Positions 1-8,624 of a stretch of DNA of 64,000 nucleotides are shown in pieces. This DNA is from Linnemannia schmuckeri (Eukaryota > Mortierellomycota > Mortierellomycetes > Mortierellales > Mortierellaceae). The stretch spans positions 108,501-172,500 of the forward strand of contig JANATG010000002.1 of assembly GCA_029449235.1 (NCBI GenBank), written 5' to 3'. Within the stretch, counting starts at the first letter, position 1, and each line of letters opens with the position of its first letter. Under the pieces are notes generated by a model. The model saw only the letters and a list, made by a program, of their open reading frames with translations, had not been told where the DNA came from and did no database searches. The translations under genes were made by a program, and so were the position numbers.

Positions 1-153
1 TTGCATAACAACAAATCTGGGCAGGAAAGACGATTTGATGCGTGTTATCATTTCGAGGATGAGCCTGAGGAATTTAAATCATATTCATTATTAAAAAAAA
101 ATGGTCATTCGTCTAGAGTGGTAAGTCGTATGCGTGCAAGGAAAGGGGGTGAA

Positions 154-3100
154 CTACGGAATCCATTGAGGAGCTCCTTTTCCTCCAACTCTTTTTTCTA
201 TAGCCACTGTTGAGAAGCTTGCTTTTTGCCGACGCTTCTGGAATAGACGCAGTCGCTGACTTGCTGTTGCAGGTACAGGTGTACGTATAAGAGCGGGTGC
301 AAAAGTGGGAGCGGATGTAGGATATTTGAAGGACATGGCGTCAAGGGCCTGCTCGAATGCCGTCTGTCCAAACATCCCGTGTCTTCTCCCAGCCGTATAT
401 TCAGTCGTGATATCTGGCAGTCGTTGGCGTTTCTGAGGTCGGGGGCTAGAGCTGTCTGTAAAAAGTCTCCTGTGACGGAGGTAGAAGGGGGAGTCGTTCT
501 TGTTGATGTGTAGGTGGATAGCATTTTCACGGTCTTCTTGGAGCATGAGTTCTAGGAGGCGTTTTGGACGTGGGCTAGCAGCGCCTTGGGAATGTTGTTG
601 TGGTAATGGAGGGTTTGGTGGTAGAGACTGAGTGGATGAGGAGGTGGAAAAGGTAGATGTAACGAGAAGGTGACGGTTTTGGTTCGAGTTCTGGTTTTGG
701 TTCTGGAGGTGGTGGTGGTTGGTGGATAGGGAGAGGACGATACCCAAGGGGGAGGTGCGGAATGCGAAACTGTCCCTTCGTGGAGGGGGTGATGGAGACA
801 ATGTGGTTGGTGGGAAAAACGAGGGAGAGTCCATGGAGGCGTCTTCGTTTGGCCAAAAGGGGGATATTGGAGAAGGGAGGGTGCCGAAGGTGGAGGGAGA
901 GAGTGTGGTGAAGGACTGGTGCGGTGCAGATGGTTGTTGCTGTCGCTGTGGAGTATCGGACCTGCGGGGTTGTGCAATCGGCCTGGTAGATGTTGCGACC
1001 TCTGAGATGGCGGTACGAGGAGAGTTTTTGTCTTTGTTGTTGTCCTTGCTCTTGGATGAGGTGGAGATGGTGGAGATGGTGAGGTCCTTAGAAGGCTTTA
1101 GGACGGAAATGCTGTTTTTGGGGAATGAAGCAGTAGTAGCGCTGGTGGTGGTGGTAGTGGTAGTGGTAGTCGAGACTGATTTGGATGTCTTGGGAGCGGT
1201 CAAGTCCTTGGATGATGACTTGGAGGCGGTTGTGTCTTTAGATGTCGCCTTGTTTTTGGCAACGGTCACTACTCCGGCTTTGGTGGTAGTCATCGCCGTA
1301 GACGACACAGTATCGCTTGATCCCTTGGATGTATTGTCGCCGGTCTTCTTGGACTTTGCGGCGGGGGCGATCACTAACTTGGAGACTGGAGGAGCCTGAG
1401 CTTTTGTCTTGCTGACTGAGACGACTGTTGTCGTATTAGTCGATGTAAGAGGGATTTTGGAGGTTTTGGATAGAGTCATCGTGGTCGCCTTTGACGAAGC
1501 AGTAGCAGTGCTAAACGCCTCCAACGCCTTTGGAACAACAGGAGTAAAAGGAGCGGCAGTGGTGGGTCTGACCCTGAACTCGGGAGCAGATGATTTGATC
1601 TTGATGACTTGATTCGAGATCTCAATTGACGCGCTCGTCTCGTCCGAGGCTGCGGATGATGTGATGGTGTTGGTGGGTGCAGAAGTTCTTTCAGATCCAT
1701 CCTTGACGGTAATGATTGCGTCTTTCATCTCTGGCAAGGCTGACTTGGGCTTGATGACTTGACGTGAAGCCTCGGTAGGTGTAGTCTTTTCAATGGAGGC
1801 CAAATTGGCCACTGTAGTGGTGGTACTAGTGATACGCATGAGTATAGGCGAGCTGCTAGGTGCAGCAGTGACAGTGCTAGCGGTAGCTGTGGCAATGTTG
1901 GATTCAGGCAATGGGTTTTTGATTTTAGTCGACTTGGGCATTACCGTGGTGGCGCCAGTTGCAGGACTCACAGAAGAAACACCAGAGCCAGCCTTGGGTA
2001 AATTCTTGAAATCTCCAACATTCTTTGGCTCGGCCTTACATTTTGGAGAGTCACCTGGTTTGCGAGTGACTGTGGCGACTGTTGGCGGTGGGAGGAGGCC
2101 AAAGAAAACGTTTGCTTTGAGTCTTGGAGGCGAAGACGGAGTTTTAGTAGTCTTCTGCAAAGCGTGGCTACATTTCTTGTCGACAAATGAGGAGGTTGTA
2201 GATTTGATTGCTTTGGTTGTTTTGGTTGATGGGGAGTTGGATGTAGATTTAGCTCTGACTCTGGATTTGGACTTTGCGGATGTGCTTGTTATTGTTGTTG
2301 TTGTTGTTGTTGAAGAGGTGGTAGAGATAGGACTGATGGTTGAGGTTGTGGTTAAAGCAGGAGGCTGGTCGTTGGTACTACCACTGTTCCCGGTTATAGT
2401 AGCTTTCTTGAGGATAGTTTTGACAGAGGTGGATTTTTTTGTTTCAGAAACAACGGTGGGTCTGGCTGTTGCGATGGAGGCTTTCCTGCTGACTATAAAC
2501 TTGTCTATATTTGTCTGGACCATTGTCGAAGCAGAAATTTGGCTGCAGGGTTTTTTAATCTGTTTAGTGGGTTTGCTGGAGGTCTTTGTTGATTTGGTGG
2601 GAAGTTTTTTGTTGGTGTCTAGTTTGACGGAGGGCTTTTTCATTGAGCCGCCGCTACAGATTGAGGGAATGATGGTGATGGTGGTGTCAGGTGTGGCACT
2701 TATTGTTATTGATGATGATTTGGCCTCACCTTTGGTGTGGGGCTGAACGGCCACGATCTTGGGTATCTCGGCAGGTTTTAAAGTAGCCGTAGCAAAGGCC
2801 GAAGACGACGACAAAGAAGACGATGTAAGTGGCGAAGGCAATATGGACTGAGACTGACCAGCGGCGGTTGTATTGAGCACAGATGAAATCTGAGTATCTT
2901 CAAAACCAGTAATCGCAGTCGCAGTCGCCACATCCTCCTTCCTCAACTGGTCCAGACAGCTAGGGTCGTCTTGGGAAATGCTGGTGAGGTGCTCTGCTGA
3001 GGTATGGAGTCGGGTGCAGTGGCGGTGGTTTTCCAAGAGGGGGATAGCGCCTTGAGTGTGACTGGAGGAATCGATCTGGCGCTGTTGGTCTTCTTTGATT

Positions 3101-3192
3101 GAGAGGTGTCGTGTTACAGTTGGGTGATCGGTCACCATCGTCGTCTCTGGGGAGAAGAGTGATGCTGTATTGAGAGGAGTAGAGGACTCCAT
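154..3192 (-). CDS. Ser/Thr/Pro/Lys-rich low-complexity protein, unknown function
   Basis: Uninterrupted frame of 1012 residues. The frame stays open to an upstream ATG at 3546, but that extension is pyrimidine-rich leader-type sequence coding a hydrophobic low-complexity stretch. I therefore start at the ATG at 3192, which begins MESSTPLNTASLF. The body is dominated by Ser, Thr, Ala, Pro and Lys with long Thr runs (TTTTTTTTT-like) and many KS/KT pairs, typical of disordered nuclear or cytoskeletal proteins. The C-terminal ~170 residues are less repetitive, with an acidic/hydrophobic segment (PKRLLELMLQEDRENAIHLH), a basic PRPQKRQRLPD stretch resembling a nuclear localisation signal, and a Gly/Phe segment (GRRHGMFGQTAFEQALDAM). 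I recognise no family. The long frames on the opposite strand here are shadows of its codon bias. Function unknown; coding status is likely because 3 kb stays open. Confidence 0.6.
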   Translation of the reverse strand: MESSTPLNTASLFSPETTMVTDHPTVTRHLSIKEDQQRQIDSSSHTQGAIPLLENHRHCTRLHTSAEHLTSISQDDPSCLDQLRKEDVATATAITGFEDTQISSVLNTTAAGQSQSILPSPLTSSSLSSSSAFATATLKPAEIPKIVAVQPHTKGEAKSSSITISATPDTTITIIPSICSGGSMKKPSVKLDTNKKLPTKSTKTSSKPTKQIKKPCSQISASTMVQTNIDKFIVSRKASIATARPTVVSETKKSTSVKTILKKATITGNSGSTNDQPPALTTTSTISPISTTSSTTTTTTITSTSAKSKSRVRAKSTSNSPSTKTTKAIKSTTSSFVDKKCSHALQKTTKTPSSPPRLKANVFFGLLPPPTVATVTRKPGDSPKCKAEPKNVGDFKNLPKAGSGVSSVSPATGATTVMPKSTKIKNPLPESNIATATASTVTAAPSSSPILMRITSTTTTVANLASIEKTTPTEASRQVIKPKSALPEMKDAIITVKDGSERTSAPTNTITSSAASDETSASIEISNQVIKIKSSAPEFRVRPTTAAPFTPVVPKALEAFSTATASSKATTMTLSKTSKIPLTSTNTTTVVSVSKTKAQAPPVSKLVIAPAAKSKKTGDNTSKGSSDTVSSTAMTTTKAGVVTVAKNKATSKDTTASKSSSKDLTAPKTSKSVSTTTTTTTTTSATTASFPKNSISVLKPSKDLTISTISTSSKSKDNNKDKNSPRTAISEVATSTRPIAQPRRSDTPQRQQQPSAPHQSFTTLSPSTFGTLPSPISPFWPNEDASMDSPSFFPPTTLSPSPPPRRDSFAFRTSPLGIVLSLSTNHHHLQNQNQNSNQNRHLLVTSTFSTSSSTQSLPPNPPLPQQHSQGAASPRPKRLLELMLQEDRENAIHLHINKNDSPFYLRHRRLFTDSSSPRPQKRQRLPDITTEYTAGRRHGMFGQTAFEQALDAMSFKYPTSAPTFAPALIRTPVPATASQRLRLFQKRRQKASFSTVAIEKRVGGKGAPQWIP

Positions 3193-4130
3193 TATGGCGA
3201 AGGGATGAAGTAGGTATGGAAAAAGGGAGTAAACAAAGCGAGGACGGGGGTGAGAAAGGAGGGATAACAATAGAAGGTCGAAGGCTGTTGCTGTCGCCTC
3301 TGGCGTTTTTGCTATTATTTTGGATGATGGAGTGGGAACGATAGGAGAGAATAGGAAACTTTGTCGTAGGAGTACGAAAGAAAATAGAAAAAAGATGCGG
3401 GAACACAGACTGAGGTTGAAGAAAAGTGTGAGAAAGAGAAAGCCAGATATGAATGCTGAATGAGAAGGGGAGAAAGTAGCGAAGAAGAAAGACAAGAAGT
3501 AAAGAATTTGGGAGCCAGAGATGGTCTTGAAATGAAAATCTAACAACGCTTCCTCTCATTCTGTTGTTCCCAAGAAAAGAAAAGAAATGGAAAAGAATAA
3601 AGTAAGCTTGTAAGGCGACCGTAGTGACAGATGGAGATGGTTTAACGAGGACATCCACATCCATCACGCATGACCACTTAACCCTAAAGAAAAAAATGAG
3701 CCCGGTACTCAGCCCCTCATTTCGCTTTTTGAGAGGGGAGCATGGCCAGACACCATCATCACTATCCATCCTGACCGTGTTAATTTTTAAAATGAGAGGC
3801 GAGATGGGAGAAATTGGGGTGAACCATTGGCTCATTTTGCTTTCCTTTCTATGTTTTTCGCTATCGTCCCCACCAACACCTCCATTTGGAAAAAAAAATA
3901 GGGGACGTCGTGCGCCCTTTAAAGTATCAGGAACAGACGACAACGAGGAGGCGACGGGTTTATGTCTCTGACCCACCTGGAGAATCCATGGCGGGACACA
4001 CTGATTTTTCGTCTTTTTTTCCTTTGTTTTCGTCTCTTTCTCTCACCCTCCTTCCGTCTCTCCCACACAGCCAGGCCCTCAATTAGGCATTTATAACATT
4101 CTTTTTCGCAGTGCTAAAGAACAAAGTATA
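3193..4130. other. Intergenic flank of the Ser/Thr-rich gene
   Basis: Holds the pyrimidine-rich (on the minus strand) leader of the upstream gene and A/T-rich spacer. No gene or repeat recognised. The DIRS element begins at its right edge. Confidence 0.5.
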
Positions 4131-4295
4131 TGACCCACAAGTGTCCTACAGAGGACGGACTACTTGCATTGTCATAGGTGCCATGGACATATGTGTGTGA
4201 CTTCATTTTATTTTTTGAACCGACGAAAACTAACTAGAAAAAAATAAAAGGCTATGGATCCCTCCACCGGAAAATGCTCCTCACTTCTTTTTTCG
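4131..4295. repeat. DIRS copy 1 terminal repeat (left side, element 3' end)
   Basis: Positions 4177-4295 are an inverted copy of 8238-8356 with one-base differences in T/A runs. The outer 4131-4193 segment is unique to this end and is complementary to 4321-4383. Confidence 0.92.
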
Positions 4296-4320
4296 GCAGC
4301 AAAGGGTGGAGAGGGTGGGA

Positions 4321-4410
4321 CATATGTCCATGGCACCTATGACAATGCAAGTAGTCCGTCCTCTGTAGGACACTTGTGGGTCATTGTCTACGGTGCCATG
4401 TCCATATGTG
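4321..4410. repeat. DIRS copy 1 internal complementary region
   Basis: 4321-4383 is the exact reverse complement of the left outer end 4131-4193. 4382-4410 is the reverse complement of the right outer end 8338-8366. The two halves overlap at the dinucleotide where the ends would be joined, which matches the template proposed for end completion of DIRS circles. Confidence 0.92.
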
Positions 4411-7186
4411 GCTCCAGAGGGATCCCTAACGTGGAAACAGACAGATTGTTCGAGATAACACTGGAGAGACGGTAGTGCTTCTCGAAAATCTTGGGAGATG
4501 ACCAGTTGCCTTGGACCATAATGTCCGGGATGGGAACTCCTGCCATTGCAGCCAAAGTGGAACCCAGCGCGCGAAGTTTGGGAGGTCTTGTGCCCTTAGG
4601 TACGAAGAGACGAGAGATGGTGTTCATGTACACGCTAATGGTTGTGGACGCGATAGGATCAGAGGGACGATTGGAATGACGAAGGAGAGGGACGATGGAG
4701 TGGGTCTTGTCCTTTGGGTGAGGTATGGCAACATCCATTGACGTGGTGCGAGACCGGTAGACGGTATAGGCGTGAACTGGACAGATCGCCAGATCTTGAT
4801 GACGACTGAGGTGCACGTACTTAATAATACGTTGCTTGCCGCGTTTCTCCTTGGGAAAGACGACCGCCAGTTGCAGCTTGTCGCCCACAACTCCCGACTT
4901 GGCCACATCCGTGCAAAAGATATCGTCAGGGCGCATGAACCCACAAACACCCAGCAACCAAGACAGCTTCCTGGCAAGATCCACCATTGGGAGGGTGTGA
5001 TTGTCTGGTCTGGACCTGAAGAAGGCAAGGACTGGATCGATCGAATAGATCTCATGCTTGGTGTCAACAATACCAAGGCCATGTCCTGCTGCGAGAAAGG
5101 CCTTGAAGATAGGATCTCTGGTCACAATCTCCGGATCGTGAAAGAGGGCAAGAATGGCTGCCTTGCGGGCGAGAACGGAAGACCACTGTAGGTTCTTGGT
5201 GGCCATGGTGTGATACAGCCAATTGACGACCACAACTGCAGGATTGATGCCTTGCTCAAATGAGCCATCTTGAGCCCACTGCAAAAACTCCTTCTGAGCA
5301 GGTTCGTATCGCTGACTGGTCTTGACTGTGGCGTTGTTACTATTGATAAAGGCAATGGCCTCTTCTGAGACACCCTCGCAAATTAAACGCGCCCGCTTAC
5401 CCTCCAGGCCCCTAAGTGCCAGTGGGGATTCTTGAGAAGGAGGTGACTTGCGCTTCCTGGGGGAGGCAGCACGCTGGACCTTGGGATCGGTATGGGTGGA
5501 CAGATCGACATCTCCTGCAAAAGTGGATACCAAGCTGCTGATGGCCAGAATGGGGCGATCAGAGTTGCCTCCAGCTTCTCCTGTCTGAGACGTTGCAGCA
5601 CTTGTGCAATGAGGTTCCATGGTGGGCATACGTAAAGGTTGCCTAGTCGTTTCCAGCTGTGGCGAAATGCGTCTGCTGCCATCGACATCGGATGAGGGCG
5701 CCAAGAGAAGAATTGAGGGAGCTGAGTGTTGACTGGCGATGCGAAGAGATCGACGTGGTGAGGGCCCCATGTCCAGTTGAGGTGTTGAAAGAAGAGGATC
5801 GAGACTCCACTCTAGTTGTTGTTGCAATCTCCTGGATGGCGAGTCTGCAGGGTTGAAGATTGAAGGAACGTAGGTCGTCTGCAGCCTCGTTCCTGTCGCC
5901 AGACAATGTCGCCATACTCTGTCCGCTGCCTCCATCAGTGGTGGTGATCTCGTGCCGCCAAACTTGTTGATGTAGGAGAGTGTGCTGGTGTTGTCGATGA
6001 TAACGTTCACCATTTTGCCCTGAACTTGAGGAAGGGTGACTGCAAAAAAGACTGCCTGGATCTCTTTCCAGTTGATGTGGAGTTTGGCTTCCTCTGGTGA
6101 CCAAACCCCGCTCCAGCTCCTGTTGCCGATCACTATACCCCAGCCGTGATCCGAGGCATCCGTGTATATGTCCATCTCTGGTGGTGACTGAATCCAAGTG
6201 TTGCCGTTCCAGTCTCTGAGGCTGTGAATCCACCAGTTGAGGTTGTCCTCTGCCTCGGCTGTCAGTATCACTGTGTCCGTCCATTGAGCTCCTGGGCGAC
6301 GTAGGGCTGAGTTCTTGAGGGAGAGAAGGCTGCGTGTCATTAGACGAGCCGGAAATACGGCAAGCGTGGTGGCCATGGCTTTTCCGACGAATGAGGTCAG
6401 GTTCTTCAGAGTCGTATGGCCCTTGTTCCTCATTTTGGTCGCCTCGCGGCGCAGATCCCGAAGCTTGGACTTGGGGACAGAAAGTATCATCTTGCGGGTA
6501 TCGAACGTAAAGCCGAGATGATCCAGGGTCTGGGATGGTTCCAGCGATGACTTCTTCTCGTTGATGATGAACCCGAGTGCCATCAGCTTCTCTCGCACCA
6601 GTTGAGTGTTCCTGTGAGACTGCTCTACTGTCCGTGCCATGATAAGCAGATCGTCCAAGTACGCGCTGAGTCGAATCCCTTTGCGTCGCGCCCATCGAAG
6701 AAGAGGACGGAGAATCTTGGTGAAAACCAGAGGGGAGAGTGAGAGACCAAAGGGCAGGGTCCGAAACTGGTATATCTTGCCCTTCCATTGGAACTGAAGA
6801 TACTTCCTGTGGGTTGGTGAGATGGGTACATGAAGAAAGGCATCTTTCAGGTCGATCGAGGTCAAAAAGTCGTTTTTGAGAATCATGGAGCATACCGTCT
6901 TTGTTGTCTCCATTTTGAACGATTCCTGCTCCACGTACTGGTTGAGGGGGCGAAGGTTGAGTACGGGGCGGAGGTCGCCTGTCTTCTTGACTATGGTGAA
7001 TAGGCGGCTGCGGAAACCAGCTGCCGTAGCGGGCTCGATGGCTTGTTTGTCGAGTAAGGCGACGATCTCCTCCTCGATCGCCTTCTCGTCCTCCATGGAC
7101 ACTGAGGTCTGGTGTCGTTGGAGGTTGGTTGTTGGTGGGGTTGTGTGAAAGGGAATCTGATAGCCTGCCCCAATCACGTCGAGCAC
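4388..7186 (-). CDS. DIRS copy 1 RT / RNase H frame fused by an indel to tyrosine recombinase
   Basis: A 932-codon frame. Residues ~40-240 are a reverse transcriptase with conserved blocks FRSRLFTIVKKTGDLRPVLN, TSIDLKDAFLHVPI, FRTLPFGLSLSPLVF and the catalytic AYLDDLLI. Residues ~330-450 are RNase H-like (DIYTDASDHGWGIVIG; later IIDNTSTLSYINKFGG and FNPADSPSRR). The last ~300 residues are a tyrosine recombinase: GVCGFMRPDDI with the first Arg, RALGSTLAAMAG, and QGNWSSPKIFEKHYR with the likely nucleophile Tyr. About 130 residues between RNase H and recombinase do not match the DIRS RT tail. That tail is found in another frame at 5383-5790, so a single-base indel near 5789-5797 switched the RT frame into the recombinase frame. 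The continuous ORF is thus a damage product, not a natural fusion. Confidence 0.88.
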   Translation of the reverse strand: MLDVIGAGYQIPFHTTPPTTNLQRHQTSVSMEDEKAIEEEIVALLDKQAIEPATAAGFRSRLFTIVKKTGDLRPVLNLRPLNQYVEQESFKMETTKTVCSMILKNDFLTSIDLKDAFLHVPISPTHRKYLQFQWKGKIYQFRTLPFGLSLSPLVFTKILRPLLRWARRKGIRLSAYLDDLLIMARTVEQSHRNTQLVREKLMALGFIINEKKSSLEPSQTLDHLGFTFDTRKMILSVPKSKLRDLRREATKMRNKGHTTLKNLTSFVGKAMATTLAVFPARLMTRSLLSLKNSALRRPGAQWTDTVILTAEAEDNLNWWIHSLRDWNGNTWIQSPPEMDIYTDASDHGWGIVIGNRSWSGVWSPEEAKLHINWKEIQAVFFAVTLPQVQGKMVNVIIDNTSTLSYINKFGGTRSPPLMEAADRVWRHCLATGTRLQTTYVPSIFNPADSPSRRLQQQLEWSLDPLLSTPQLDMGPSPRRSLRIASQHSAPSILLLAPSSDVDGSRRISPQLETTRQPLRMPTMEPHCTSAATSQTGEAGGNSDRPILAISSLVSTFAGDVDLSTHTDPKVQRAASPRKRKSPPSQESPLALRGLEGKRARLICEGVSEEAIAFINSNNATVKTSQRYEPAQKEFLQWAQDGSFEQGINPAVVVVNWLYHTMATKNLQWSSVLARKAAILALFHDPEIVTRDPIFKAFLAAGHGLGIVDTKHEIYSIDPVLAFFRSRPDNHTLPMVDLARKLSWLLGVCGFMRPDDIFCTDVAKSGVVGDKLQLAVVFPKEKRGKQRIIKYVHLSRHQDLAICPVHAYTVYRSRTTSMDVAIPHPKDKTHSIVPLLRHSNRPSDPIASTTISVYMNTISRLFVPKGTRPPKLRALGSTLAAMAGVPIPDIMVQGNWSSPKIFEKHYRLSSVISNNLSVSTLGIPLEPHMDMAP
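5383..5790 (-). pseudogene. Displaced C-terminal tail of the DIRS copy 1 RT/RNase H protein
   Basis: In a different frame from the upstream RT, this stretch encodes the continuation found in copy 2: a WTWGPHHVDLFA-like segment, a CPPWNLIAQVLQRL motif, an APFWPSAAWYP motif and a terminal WHLGAW, then a stop at 5383. Copy 2 has the same blocks (CPPWSLISRVLQKI, TPYWTSALWYP, WSLSAW) in the RT frame. The tail overlaps the recombinase frame. It is orphaned by the upstream 1-nt indel. Confidence 0.8.
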
Positions 7187-7242
7187 CCAGTGGTCGTCTG
7201 TTAGTCGGCGCCACTCTGGTAGAAAATGTTGTAGTCGACCAC

Positions 7243-8193
7243 CTACTGGGAGCTCTGTCCTCGGCCGCGACCCCGTCCGCGGTTGCTCTTGGGAAAACCC
7301 TGTGACGGATACTGTCCGTTGCTACTAAAGTTATTGTACTCTTGGGGTGAGAAACCAAAAGGTTGTTGTTGTTGATACGGGGGCGCTGTTTGATACGCAG
7401 GAGAGTATTGTTGGTACTGGGCCTGCTGGTACTGCTGTTGATATTGGGGTCGTTGTTGCTGCTGTTGAGCGGAGTGGAAGTTGCCGCTACCCCAACCACG
7501 GCCGCCGCCACGACCGCCTCTGCCTCCTCGACCCGATCCTCCTTCGGGTTTCTTGGATGGTAAGGCTTTGGCGTATTCCTGCGCCTCTTTGATACTGGCT
7601 TTGATGGTCTCCTGTGAGGTGCTGACGCCTTTTTTCTTCTCAGGAACGGGCTGGAGACCTTTTGCTCGCAAATAATTGTTGATGCGCAGCTCCTGAATTT
7701 CTCTGGCATTGATGGCCAGTTGACTGCGCATGATCTGAAGAAACTCCGACACTGTTTGGAGCGCCGTCGGATCTGTGACTCTTGCCAAGAAGTCAACTGC
7801 GAAGTCGTCGAGCGGCCGAGTGGAATGGGCCTGACGTTCGATGATCTTGACGAGAGCTTGCTCAAAGTGGTGATAGGGCGAGGAACGATCGACTGGGAAT
7901 GGAAGATCCCAACTGGGAGCAGTGTATTGCTGAAGAGGATTCTTGTCGAAAAGGAGGTCCTTGGGTGAGATGGTGTCGTCTTCTGGATCCTCTGGGGGAA
8001 AGAAAAAATGCTCACCGGAGATGGAAGGAATGAAATCCTTGGCCTGATCAGTAATGATAAGTTGTTTGGTACGGGGAAGCTCCACAGTGGTAAGGGATTG
8101 TTGGGAAGCGAGAAGAGCTTTGAGATTGGCCAGCTCCTCTGGAGAGAAAGAAGAGAGGGAAAGAGGTACATGATTGTCGGTATTGTCGCTCAT
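7243..8193 (-). CDS. DIRS copy 1 gag-like ORF1
   Basis: Starts at the ATG at 8193 (MSDNTDNHVPLSL; 316 residues). An upstream in-frame ATG at 8259 would lie inside the terminal repeat. The N-terminal two thirds are mixed alpha-helical sequence with a segment EQALVKIIERQAHSTRPLDDF. The C-terminal third is a Gly/Arg-rich stretch (GRGGRGGRGGGRGWGSG) followed by Gln/Tyr-rich repeats (QQQYQQAQYQQY) and a basic GRGRGRGQ end, suiting RNA binding. No CCHC knuckle is seen. It lies directly upstream of the RT frame with 56 bp between its stop and the first RT Met. Homology to copy 2 ORF1 is weak by eye; placement and length match. Confidence 0.72.
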   Translation of the reverse strand: MSDNTDNHVPLSLSSFSPEELANLKALLASQQSLTTVELPRTKQLIITDQAKDFIPSISGEHFFFPPEDPEDDTISPKDLLFDKNPLQQYTAPSWDLPFPVDRSSPYHHFEQALVKIIERQAHSTRPLDDFAVDFLARVTDPTALQTVSEFLQIMRSQLAINAREIQELRINNYLRAKGLQPVPEKKKGVSTSQETIKASIKEAQEYAKALPSKKPEGGSGRGGRGGRGGGRGWGSGNFHSAQQQQQRPQYQQQYQQAQYQQYSPAYQTAPPYQQQQPFGFSPQEYNNFSSNGQYPSQGFPKSNRGRGRGRGQSSQ

Positions 8194-8237
8194 GAAGGGA
8201 AGGAATCGAAGCTGTGGATGAGTTCCTGAAGAGCGAC

Positions 8238-8366
8238 GAAAAAAAGAAGTGAGGAGCATTTTCCGGTGGAGGGATCCATAGCCTTTTATTTTTTTCTAGT
8301 TAGTTTTCGTCGGTTCAAAAAATAAAATGAAGTCACACACATATGGACATGGCACCGTAGACAATG
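8238..8366. repeat. DIRS copy 1 terminal repeat (right side, element 5' end)
   Basis: Inverted partner of 4177-4295. The outermost 29 bp (8338-8366) are complementary to 4382-4410. The gag-like frame begins just inside it. Confidence 0.92.
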
Positions 8367-8381
8367 TTTGCTTCTCTTTAT

Positions 8382-8624
8382 TCACATGGTTACACCGAAG
8401 GCCCCTCCTTCTCTCCTACCACTACTTATGACAGGGAAGGGTCTTGATAGACGAAGCCGTTTGAAAAGGGCCATCTCATCTTGCTGACGTGTAATCAACC
8501 TCGGGTTTCGTAACATGCGACTATCGTTCCAATATTTAATCAACTCCTCCACTGTGGCCTTGCTGGGGTTTTCGCGGGTGTTCAGGCACGTGATCAATGC
8601 AGAGACAGCAACGATACCACACAT
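8382..8624 (-). CDS. Small hypothetical ORF beside the DIRS end
   Basis: 80 residues starting MCGIVAVSALITCLNTRENP, with a helical segment ATVEELIKYWNDSRMLRNPR. The same frame continues upstream, past a TAG at about 8640, for ~35 coding-looking residues ending in a segment of the type LEAALKKFHNQPNDNQYSAL. This may therefore be the 3' part of a longer, broken or spliced gene. It starts 15 bp from the DIRS insertion. No family recognised; the MCGI start is not enough to call a glutamine amidotransferase. Confidence 0.3.
   Translation of the reverse strand: MCGIVAVSALITCLNTRENPSKATVEELIKYWNDSRMLRNPRLITRQQDEMALFKRLRLSRPFPVISSGRREGGAFGVTM

Larger units (their letters stand above)
4388..8171 (-). 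other. DIRS copy 1 third overlapping frame leading into the recombinase
   Basis: From the ATG at 8171 a frame offset +1 from gag and -1 from RT is open to 5643. If the single-base indel near 5790 is allowed for, the same frame continues without a stop through the recombinase to 4388, about 1260 codons in all. The first two thirds are Ser/Arg/Pro-rich and match no family. The recombinase is its C-terminal end. The equivalent frame is open in copies 2 and 3. Whether it is translated is unknown. Confidence 0.55.
4131..8366 (-). mobile_element. DIRS-type tyrosine-recombinase retrotransposon, copy 1, structurally complete
   Basis: A 4236-bp element read on the minus strand: gag-like ORF, RT/RNase H, tyrosine recombinase (YR). 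It has the DIRS signature: inverted terminal repeats (about 4177-4295 and 8238-8356) plus an internal complementary region just inside one end. The complementary region matches the outer end at 4131-4193 (63 bp, exact by eye) and the other outer end at 8338-8366 (29 bp). No flanking target duplication is seen, as expected for recombinase-mediated integration through a circular intermediate. The ends and repeats agree so well that insertion looks recent, although the RT frame carries one indel near 5790. Confidence 0.93.

Noticed and set aside
719..2746. Long plus-strand ORFs opposite the Ser/Thr-rich gene
   Set aside because: Low-complexity Val/Leu-rich shadows created by the Thr/Ser codon runs on the minus strand.
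5643..5790. End of the 842-codon frame in DIRS copy 1 as a natural C-terminus
   Set aside because: After the indel this stretch is out of register; the matching frame of copy 2 continues into the recombinase instead.
8382..8624. MCGIVAV start suggesting a class II glutamine amidotransferase
   Set aside because: Only the first residues match; no other amidotransferase motif follows and the ORF is 80 residues.
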